A stretch of 64,000 nucleotides of DNA from Termitomyces sp. T153 (Eukaryota > Basidiomycota > Agaricomycetes > Agaricales > Lyophyllaceae). This document shows, one piece after another, positions 55,561-64,000 of the stretch. The stretch spans positions 859,726 to 923,725 of the forward strand of contig JACKQL020000021.1 of the NCBI GenBank assembly GCA_018296165.2, given 5' to 3'. Position 1 is the stretch's first letter. Each line of letters begins with the position of its first letter. The notes beneath the pieces were generated by a model that was not told where the DNA came from, did not search any database, and worked only from the letters and a program-made list of their open reading frames with translations. The position numbers were made by a program, and so were the translations under genes.

Positions 55561-58439
55561 GACAAATTTCAACCCTTTTATGGTAATAGAATCTCACTTG
55601 GCTGTTTTTATGCTCTTCAGATACATTTTTGACCAAAATAAATACAATAGACAACTTGAATAAATGTATACTATCATTTGACTATGTGTGAAAGGTGCCA
55701 GATAGCCTGCAGGGACAAAAAAGGCCAAATGCAATTTAGTGGACACTGTTTTCAATGCCTCACATGTTTTTTGACACAACATGACCAAATAATGGACATT
55801 TCCAAGGTTGTGAAAAGGAGGCCACATGACAAAGTATGTTTGGTCACATCTATTGATTGATTGATGTTGACTAACAAGCTTATTAGTAACTCCTTAATCA
55901 CATTGAGCTGTTGATACATCAAATATCTCATCATGCAAGTCAATTTTAATGGTTTTTGACTGTTAAAATGCTTAACAATGGATGTTTTAGGCAACCACCT
56001 ACTACTCCTGAAAGCCAAAGGCAACAAAATAGGATTCAAAGGAAACTTGAACAGTTACAAATGACAGATCCTGATGATTGTCATGCAAATAGAAACAATA
56101 AATCTTTGGAACAGATCAATACTGTGGTTGTCCCACCACTTCAAATGGGAACTGGGGGTATCAATCAATCTATGGGAACTGGGGGTTTGAGACCTATAGC
56201 CACTGCTTCTGGCTCTTTGGAAAGACCTATTAGACAGGCAGCAGTTGCTGATGATCCATTGTTTATGGTCATTCCAGAAACTGTTTTGCCTGAAGGGTGG
56301 GATGCTCCTTTGCAGAATCCCATTCCTAGAGTGGTGCCACCTCTACCTGCTCCCATACAGAGAAGAGGCAATAGAGTCAATCAGTCTGCTCTTGCTCAAG
56401 CTGCTATGGTCATTCCAGAAACAGTTTTGCCAGAAGGTTGGGATGCTCCTTTGCAGAATCCCTTACCTAGAATGGTGCCACCTTTGCCTGCTCCTGTACA
56501 TAGAAGGGTCAGAAATGGTCCCTTACCAGAGCTTATAATAGTACCAGCTCCACTTGCTCCCCAAGCACTGTTAGAAGAGCAACAAAGGCTGAGACAGAGG
56601 CAACAAGAGCAGGCACTGGCAATCTTGCAAGAACAACAAAGGCTAAGGCATATTGCTATGGCTACAGAGCAGGAGAGGCAACAACAAGAGGTACTAGCAG
56701 TGTTGCAAGAGCAACAAAGGCTGAGACAAGATCAGGAGAGGCAACAGACATTGGCTATTCTGAGCCAAGAAAGGTTGAGGGAGGAAGAAGAGGCCAGTCA
56801 AAGACAACTTAAAAATGCCACTGGGACTAATAAAGTCTGACAGCATATTGATCTAAATCCTGAACATAGGCCTTTGAATGCAGTTATGGCTCAAAGTATT
56901 TTTCAAGGCTGAAAGCAGCAACATGAAGCTGATCTGGAAGAGGATTTCAATTATTTAGGTCCTCAGAATAATATACCTTCTGAGGATGACTTGGAATATG
57001 TTGATCCTGTTCAACAGAGACCTGCAGAGCAAATGGATCCTCCCCTTGATGTGCCATTGGGTCCTCAGGATGACATACCTTCTGATGATGACTTGGAATA
57101 TGTTGATTCTGTTCAACAGAGACCTGCAGAGCAATTGGATCCTCCCTTTGATGTGCCATTGGGTCCTCAGTATGACATACCTTCTAATGGATGACTTGGA
57201 ATATGTTGATTCTGTTCAACAGAGACCTGCAGAAGACTTGGACCCTGCTCCACCCAACCATCCAGCAGGACTGCAGAATCCTGCTGAGCAGCCTCCCCTT
57301 GGACTTCCTATGCCACCACAGCTTGGCCCTGTTCAGCCTATTCCAAAAGGAAGGCAACCTTACTTGATTGAATACCCTCCACACTATCTTGGTCCTATGA
57401 CTGTCATATGTCCACACTGCCAAGCTTTACATTTTGATGCTGAAAAGCTCACCAAGTCTACTAGAAACAATCCAAAGTTTGGCATGTGCTGCTTATAAGG
57501 CCAAGTGAATTTGCCCAGGCTTTGAGATGCTCCAGCAGGTTTATTGAACCTGCTCCATGGGCATCATTCTCTCTCTGACACCTTTGAAACATCTATCTGT
57601 CAATACAATGCAGCCTTTGCATTCACATCTCTGGGAGTCAAAATTGATCATGCCATCACCAATGCACCTGGACCATACAGCTTTAGGATCAATGGAGAAC
57701 TCCATCATTTTACAGGTGCCTTGCTTCCAAGGCAATCTTCCTGTATATGCACAGCTCTACTTTTATGACCAGAATCAGCAATTGGCTTTTTGTCAAGAGA
57801 ACAATTCCAGGCTGGACCCTCAGATAATGGCCTCTTTGCAGGATATGCTTGCTAGAGTCAATCCCTTCATTGACCTATACAAGCAGGCCAGGCAGATTAT
57901 GGGAGAAGTTCCAGAAGGCCAACCACAAAGGCTTTCTGTCAAGCTTACAGCTGAGTTTGGAGATCCTCAATGCTATAATCACCCCAATGAACAGGAGGGG
58001 GTTGCAGCTGTAATACCTGGAGATGGCAGGAGCAATCAAATCATTGTGATATAGTCTTGCACTTGCATGGAGGGGAATTGAAGCAGATCAGACATCTGCA
58101 TCCATATCACACTCCATTGCACTACACAATCATCTTACCCACTGGAGAGCCTGGATACCACATCAACATTCTTGCCAGACATGGCCCACAAGGGCAACAA
58201 AGGACAAATAAGGTCTCTGAAACCTCATACTATGCATATAGGCTTCAACAAAGAACTCTGGAAATTAATGCTGCTCTACTCTGGAGTGGGAGGCTATTTC
58301 AGCAATATGTTGTTGATGCATGGGCTGCAACTGAGCAAACAAAGTTGAATTGGGTTTGGCACAATCAGAAGAGGATCAGAGCTGAAGTCTATCAGGGAGT
58401 AGTGGATGCTGCTGCTGGAGATGAAGAGGTCACCCCACA

Positions 58440-59270
58440 AAGCTGTTGTGTCATCCTTTCTTCCTCTCATACTGGAAGTGAAGACAAATGCAGCAATTAT
58501 TTCAGGACTCTATGGCTATTTGCAGGCATTTTGGAAAACCTGATCTCTTCTTGACTATGACTGCCAATCCAAAGTGGTCAGAAATTGAAGAAGCTCTCTT
58601 GAAGGAACCTGCAGTCAATGGGAAGAAGCAAGCAGCTACTGATCAACCTGATATTGTTGCCAGAATATTTGAATTCAAGAAAAATGCTGTGAAGGAGATC
58701 AAGGAGGGTCTCTTTGGCAGCTGTGTGGCTTATGTTCATACCATTGAATTCCAAAAGAGAGGACTTCCACACATGCATATCTTGATCCTTTTCCACCATC
58801 ATCACAGGATCAAGGATGCACCTGATGTGGATTCCATTTTTTCTGCCCAAATTCCAGATCCAGTTGCTCAGCCTCAATTATATCAGGTATTGGCTTTGTT
58901 TAAATTCTGGATTCAGTAACTTATCTTTGTTGTCAGGTTGTTACTACCAACATGGTCCATGGCTCATGTGGAGCTGCCAAACTCAATGCTAAGTGCAGGG
59001 TTGATGGCAAATGTTCCAAGAAATACCCAAAGGAATTCCAAGAGGCTACCCAGTATGGAGATAATGGCTATCCTCAATATGCCAGACCTGACAATGAGCA
59101 CTTCTTAAAGAATGGTCATTGTTATGACAATTGTGATGTTGTCCCTTACAACCCTTGTCTCTCAGCCAAGTACAAATGTCACATCAATGTGGAGGTCTGT
59201 GTTTCAGTGCAAGCCATCAAGTACATTCATTCACAAGTACATCTACAAAGTCCATGATAGGACAACCTTA
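58440..59270 (+). other. Hel2 Rep (HUH) nuclease domain
   Basis: The HUH motif appears as GLPHMHILIL near 58760 and the tyrosine motif as IKYIH...KYIYK near 59216-59250, split by a duplicated ATTC that shifts the frame. Two tyrosines four residues apart are the catalytic pair of Helitron Rep. The DGKCSKKYPKEF and KYKCHINVEVC segments between them are family-typical. Confidence 0.8.
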
Positions 59271-60152
59271 GAGATTGCTGGAGAGCAGAGGGATGAAATC
59301 AAGGAACACTTGGATGCCAGATACATTTCTGCAGCTGAATCATGCTGGCACATCTTTGAATTCAACATGCATGGAGAGCATCCCCCTGTATATCAATTAC
59401 CTGTGCATTTGGAGGGCCCACATGAAGTCTACTTTCAGGATAATGAGCCTTTGGAGATGGTAGCTGCCAGGCCTAATGCAAACAAGACTGCATTCACTGC
59501 TTGGTTTGAAGCCAATGCCAAATTCCCTGATAACAGCACCACTTATCAGAACTTTCCAACCAAGTTTGTCTATGAAGCTTCCAAAAGGACTTGAAAGGAG
59601 AGGCAAAGAGGAACAGCTATTGGGAGGATGTACTTTGCTTCACCTCAACAGGGAGAAAGGTTCTACCTTAGGATGCTCCTGACAGTTGTGACCAATGCAA
59701 CATCATGGGCTGATCTCAAGACAGTCAATGGCCATACCTATCCTACTTACAAGAAGGCATGCAAGGCCCTTGGTCTTCTAGAAAACAATGCAGAATGGAG
59801 GCAGTGTCTTGCTGAAGCTGCTCCAATCCAATCAGGATCAGCTCTCAGACAGCTCTTTTGCACTATCCTATTCCACTGTGCTCCTACCACTCCAGAGACT
59901 CTATGGGACAAATTCAAGCACTCCATTTGTGATGATCTTTGACACAGATTGGAGAATATCAGGCAATACAGGGACAGAGTCTTTACTGATGAAGATGTCT
60001 ATGACTATGGCCTTTATCTGATCAATGACAACCTGAAGAATTTTAGCAAGACTCTTGGAGGCTTTCCAAACATGCCAGAACCCCAACAAGTTTGGAATGT
60101 GATTCCAGGCAAGTTGGACATTGTATAAAGAGTTGACATTGATACTGATCAA

Positions 60153-61696
60153 ATGATTTCAGGAAATAGGCTTTTGCAAGAAGAAACAAATTATGATGTT
60201 AAGGAGTTGAAGAGAAGAGTGGAAGAAAACAAGGCTAGGTTTAATGGTGAACAACTGGGGGCCTTCAATGAAGTTATGAACTCTGTGGACAACAACTTGG
60301 GCAAGATGATATTCATTCACAGTGCAGGTGGATGTGGCAAAACATTTGTCTGCAACACTTTGGCTTCTGCTGTTCGGTCCAATGGAGATGTAGCATTATG
60401 TGTAGCATCATCTGGGATTGCTGCCTTATTGCTGGAGGGTGGTAGAACTGCACATTCAAGGTTCAAAATCCCCATTCCTGCTCTGGATACATCCATTGCC
60501 AATATCAAAAGAGGAACTCAGTTATCTCAACTCCTACTCCAGACCAAAGTTGTCATCTGGGATGAAGTTCCAATGCAACACAAAAACACCATTGACTCTG
60601 TAGATTGAGGGTTCAGAGACACCCTGGAGAAGGATGTTCCTTTTGGTGGAGTGACTGTGGTGTTTGGAGGAGATTTTAGGCAAACTCTCCCAGTTATCCA
60701 ATGAGGACTCAGGCAGCAGATGATTGCTGTTTCACTCAAAAGAGGAAGACTTTGGGATCAGATGCAAGTCCACTACTTGGTTCAAAACATGAGATTGGAT
60801 CAGACTCCTGATAACATTGCTCATGCAGCTTGGTTATTGGATGTTGGTGCTGGAAAAAACCTTGGGCCTGGAGAAACAGTACAACTTCCAGAAACCATGA
60901 TCTGTGATGACAATTCTGTCACTGGATTGATCTCTTCCACTTATCCTCATATTGATCACCATAAAAATGATCAGTATTATCTGGACCATACCATCCTTTC
61001 TGGAAAGAACTCTGATGTAGAGGATATCAACTCTGAAGTTCTGCAGAAATGTCCAGGAGAAGAGAAAATCTTGCAGAGTGCAGACTCTATTGTATCTGAT
61101 GATGGGAATCCTAATGGCCTTGGATTGTATCCAATGGAATACCTCAACTCTCTCAGAGCCAGCAGTTTGCCTTTGGCTAAATTGGCTTTAAAGATTGGTG
61201 TTCCTGTCATGCTGCTCAGGAATCTGGATACAACCAAAGGACTTTGCAATGGGACAGGAATGATTGTCACCCACATCAGCACCAGAGTTCTCAGATGTAG
61301 GATCATCAGTGGAGATGCCAAGTTTGCAGGATCAATTGTTTTGATTCCAAGAATTAATATGGATGTCTCTGAAGAAGATTTGCCAATTCCATTGTGCAGG
61401 AAACAATTTCCAGTTTGATTGGCCTTTGCTATGACAATCAATAAGTATCATGGTCAATCAGTCAAGCATGTTGGATTGGACCTTCAATCAGGAGTTTTTG
61501 CACATGGCCAACTTTATGTTGCACTCTCTCAGTGCACATCAGGAGATTGTATCAAAGTCATCTCAGACCAAGAAAACACATCAAGAAAGACTGCAAATAT
61601 TGTCTATCAAGAAATACTGAATGGCTTACAAATGTAAGTATAACTTTGATGGATACAAGCAACATATTGCTAACTTCTATGAACTTCAGCACCTAA
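60153..61696 (+). other. Hel2 Pif1-type helicase domain
   Basis: Walker A AGGCGKT near 60325, Walker B VVIWDEVPM near 60550, motif [14 protein letters not shown] near 60665 and the C-terminal [13 protein letters not shown] near 61505. It unwinds DNA during rolling-circle transposition. Stops replace Arg in three places (before GFRD, before GLRQ and before LAFAMTINK). Confidence 0.85.
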
Positions 61697-61845
61697 TATA
61701 TATAGCTGGACCATGTAGTATAGATATTCATAATGGTTTACAAATGTAAGTGTGACAGTTTAAATAATTGCATGATTAGTACTGACTTTTATAATTTTCA
61801 GCATCTCTAATATATACCAGTGGACATTGTAGTATTTTGTTGATA
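61612..61845 (+). repeat. Tandem duplication of the helicase 3' exon/intron end
   Basis: The block with AATGGCTTACAAATGTAAGT, an intron and TTCAGCACCTAATATATA is followed by a second version (AATGGTTTACAAATGTAAGT ... TTTCAGCATCTCTAATATATA). Hel1 retains only the second. Confidence 0.75.
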
Positions 61846-61929
61846 ATGTAATATAGATACATGATTGGTTTATACATTAAATCTCAGTGTATTGAATTGT
61901 AAGAGAAAAGCAACACTTGGTCAACAAAA

Positions 61930-62330
61930 TACAAAGACCTAACTGAACAAAGTGAGGTTGTGTCTGAGACTTGGCATTGAATTAACAAATACAAAGACCT
62001 AACCAAACAAAGTGAGGTTGGGTCTGGGACTTAGCATTACAAAGACCTAACCAAACAAAGTGAGGTTGGGTCTGGTACTTAGCATTAAGTTTGAAATACA
62101 AGGACCTAACTGAACAAAGTGAGGTTGGGTCTGGGACTTAGCATTGAGTTAGAAATACAAAGACCTAACTGAATAAGGTGAGGTTGGGTCTGGGACTTAG
62201 CATTGAGTTAGAAATACAAGGACCTAATCAAATGAAGTGAGGTTGGGTCTGGGACTAAGCATTGAGTAGAATATTGAGGACCTAACCAAACAAAGTGAGG
62301 TTGGGTCTGGGATGAAGCAAGAGCTACAGG
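61930..62330 (+). repeat. Hel2 3' tandem repeats, seven units
   Basis: Same GACCTAAC...GGTTGGGTC units as Hel1, less regular in spacing and more decayed. Confidence 0.85.
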
Positions 62331-62331
62331 C

Positions 62332-62348
62332 CCATGCCAAAGGCATGG
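62332..62348 (+). other. Hel2 3' terminal hairpin
   Basis: CCATGCC-AAA-GGCATGG, 7-bp stem; it differs from the Hel1 hairpin by a matched pair of changes that preserves the stem. Confidence 0.8.
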
Positions 62349-62359
62349 ACCATAGCTTG

Positions 62360-63000
62360 TAACCTTCTGAGTGAAGGGCATAATTCTAAGTAAGACTTAA
62401 TAGAACCAGTGAACAAACCAACTGAATGGTAATTCCTGACACACTAAGCCTATGTACCCACAGGGCCTGCCTGTTGAGCATACAGTTAGCCTATTAGGGT
62501 TCAGTTAGAGTTTTGGTTAGGTAGTTAAAGATTTGGTAGATTGGTCAAGGTTCTGTTAAGGTTTTGTTAATATGCTTAGGTATCCAGGGATATTTCAAAG
62601 GGGAGCTTGCTCCCCTTATTGCAATAATTTTACACTATTATCACAACTCTATGGTCCAGCAGTTATCATTGTAATAATGATTGTTTTTGGGATTGCAGTC
62701 ATGATTTCAATTCTCCCAATTGGCAGAATATTTGGCCGAAATTTGTCAGGCACATGATACTGTAGTTACAGTGCTGATTATATCACGACTATGCTGTAAC
62801 TACAGGCTGTTGTTATAATAAATGGACAGTATAGCCTGGTCTGCGCCATTGTATCCGATCTGTGAAAGGCCCAGAAGTTCCAAGCGAAGGCGTGATGTCG
62901 GACTCAAGTTGTTGATACTGGTGAAGCTGGCCACAAACCCTTTGACGCGACGCGTCTCCAGTAATGGTCGAACCCTCTGCTGAAGTTAACAACGTCCTCA
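62360..63000. other. Flank right of the Helitrons, no gene seen
   Basis: Contains repeated GGTTAGG/GTTAAGG-like words (62500-62580), a perfect 20-base hairpin AAGGGGAGCTTGCTCCCCTT at 62598-62617 and the inverted pair CTGTAGTTACAG / CTGTAACTACAG near 62764 and 62799. From about 62840 CG dinucleotides reappear, suggesting normal host sequence. Confidence 0.5.
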
Positions 63001-63006
63001 GTTACA

Positions 63007-63245
63007 TCACTTTTCTTCTGTGCAACTTGAGCATGCACAATGTATAGTATCCCAAAGTTTTCGCAATGACGTATCTATAATGACATTGTAATTGACAGCA
63101 AGAGGCACATGAGTTCCACTTGACAAGTCACTAGTTATAGCCCCAGATAGCAATTTGGGACAATGAAGGGTGAACGACTGAGCCTCATAGAACAAAAGAA
63201 TCCACTCCGTCAGCTCAACAAGGTCAGATCTAGAGTAAAGTACCT
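63007..63245 (-). CDS. Hypothetical protein fragment
   Basis: The minus strand is open for about 78 codons, ending at a stop near 63019-63007 after CACSSCTEEK. The composition (ELTEWILLFYEAQSF, HVPLAVNYNVIIDTSL) looks like real protein and CG content is normal, but there is no recognisable domain. It may be an internal or terminal exon of a gene with unclear splice sites; possibly part of the same locus as the gene upstream at 63285-63708. Confidence 0.35.
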
Positions 63246-63284
63246 TGAAAACCTAAATATCAGATGTCCGAGCTCGATACATGA

Positions 63285-63708
63285 TCAAACCATTGCGGGC
63301 GGCTTGTCCCATCCATGAACGACACCATACGATTCTATAAGCTCTTTGTCCAATGCCCTCTGTCGGTCCAATAAGGACCGGTTCGTCGCAATGATGAGAC
63401 CCATTCTATAAAACTTGTCTCCGTAGGTCTTGTTGTCTCGAATGCGGGTAATTCGTAGATGGGCCTCAGGGACTCTCCACCAGCTCGGAGAGCATTTACA
63501 TAGTCCTCATGATGTCCGTGTTCCGCAGCCCATTTGACAATATTTTTGGCATCATAATCCCAGCCAAATGCTTTGAATTCACCATAATGTTCCCGAAGCG
63601 GTGGGAGTTCATCGACATCAGTTGAGCTACTAAGAAGAGTTAGTTATAACGCCATGATATGGTCAAGTATAAATTTTACCTTAAACCAGAGGGAGTTACC
63701 TGAGCCAT
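63285..63708 (-). CDS. Small host-like gene, two exons, one apparent frameshift
   Basis: Minus strand: ATG at 63708 (MAQVTPSGL), exon 1 63708-63680, a 50-nt intron 63679-63630 (GTAAAA...TAACTAAC...TTCTTAG), exon 2 from 63629. Exon 2 encodes STDVDELPPLREHYGEFKAF and NIVKWAAEHGHHEDYVNAL. Near 63478 the sense moves to another frame that continues with EAHLRITRIRDNKTYGDKFY and ends at TGA 63287-63285 after GWDKPPAMV. The total of 374 coding bases is one short of a multiple of three, so one base is lost (or two gained) or a splice was missed. Product about 124 residues, soluble, no domain I recognise. It is the best candidate for a non-transposon gene here. Confidence 0.55.
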
Positions 63709-64000
63709 TGCCTCAGAACTGCGAAAAAGCTGGAAGCTTGAATTGAGGGGTGAGCAAAGCGGACGACGCCAAATGATTTGAATATGGCCAAACAGGTGAC
63801 CGGCCATCACTGTGCTTGTCAAATTCGACCCTGTGTCATTCTTTGTCTACTTCTCCTTAATTGACATCGGTGAGAAGGTCCATGTCCCATGACGAAAACG
63901 CCTGCATCGTGCCAGGACCGTTTTAAGAGGGAAGAGATCGGCCACAGATGTCCACTTGTATGCGTGGCACTGAGGGATTGCGAGAGGGGAACGCGTGCCT
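63709..64000. other. Upstream region of the host-like gene
   Basis: CG-containing sequence with no clear reading frame or promoter motif that I can support. Confidence 0.4.

Larger units (their letters stand above)
55684..61696 (+). pseudogene. Hel2 Rep/Pif1-type Helitron helicase gene, decayed
   Basis: The Helitron transposase nicks and replicates the element by rolling circle. Order: Cys-rich start (MCERCQIAC, 55684); Pro/Gln-rich segment with two IPETVLPEGWDAPLQNP repeats (about 55991-56840); three acidic DDLEYVD repeats (56986-57230); CPHCQALHFDAEKL zinc motif (57414); GPYSFRINGELHHFTGALLP region (57670); Helitron-N/Rep domain; Pif1 helicase. A 50-nt intron lies at 58887-58936 (GTATTG...TTGTCAG) and another at 61634-61689. 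The coding sequence is broken by at least three TGAs in the helicase (60606, 60703, 61416 region), a frame change near 57185 and a 4-bp ATTC duplication near 59227. The likely native stop is TAA at 61694. The whole architecture matches fungal Helitron proteins. Confidence 0.85.
55399..62359 (+). mobile_element. Hel2: full-length but decayed autonomous-type Helitron
   Basis: 6961 bp, starting TCTATAATATATG directly at the Hel1 end. It carries the Rep/Pif1 gene, a 3' tandem array and a 7-bp hairpin (62332-62348) eleven bases before the end CATAGCTTG, followed by T. Arg codons turned into TGA show CpG decay. Confidence 0.85.

Overview
The window looks like a transposon graveyard from a basidiomycete fungus, probably an agaricomycete. 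This is inferred from dense Ty3/Gypsy chromoviruses, Helitrons with a Rep/Pif1 gene, introns of about 50 nt and strong CpG depletion in the older copies. Ordinary host sequence is visible only in the last ~1.6 kb. The species cannot be named from the sequence.

Layout (labels T1-T9 are mine). 1-3216: T1, a minus-strand Gypsy element running off the left edge. 3395-19149: T2, a decayed plus-strand chromovirus holding T3 (11915-18174), a young non-autonomous relative with 1159-bp LTRs. 19150-26698: T4, a decayed T3-type element whose 5' LTR sits exactly where the T2 3' LTR should be. 26699-28889: T5, a remnant containing a reversed solo-LTR-like repeat (S1). 28890-30683: T6, a minus-strand remnant. 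30684-34050 plus 44894-about 45342: T7, a decayed Gypsy element split by T8. 34051-44893: T8, the youngest and most complete element (1000-bp LTRs, CTACC target duplication). 45343-51973: T9, a decayed minus-strand T3-type element split by a second S-type repeat (S2). 52589-55398 and 55399-62359: two head-to-tail Helitrons, the first an internal-deletion derivative. 62360-64000: flank with a small spliced host-like gene.

Two features of the T2-T9 family stand out. First, between pol and the 3' LTR these elements carry a gene on the opposite strand, with short spliceosomal introns. In T8 it is intact over four exons (514 aa) and encodes a six-cysteine cluster spaced like a fungal Zn(II)2Cys6 domain, then a basic NLS-like stretch, a coiled coil and a conserved C-terminal region. 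The cysteine spacing survives in five diverged copies. T3 has lost usable gag-pol but keeps an intact spliced version (341 aa) without the cysteine cluster. Second, every LTR with an intact promoter region has a TATA box followed exactly 32 nt later by a 12-13 nt sequence complementary to the primer-binding site next to the LTR. This is the geometry expected for Tf1-type self-priming. In T4 both partners carry the same compensating change.

Other points: T8 pol carries two tandem retropepsin-like domains; several in-frame UGA stops are shared between T8 and the old T2 copy; and nearly all differences I noticed between LTR pairs are CpG transitions, pointing to methylation or RIP-like decay.
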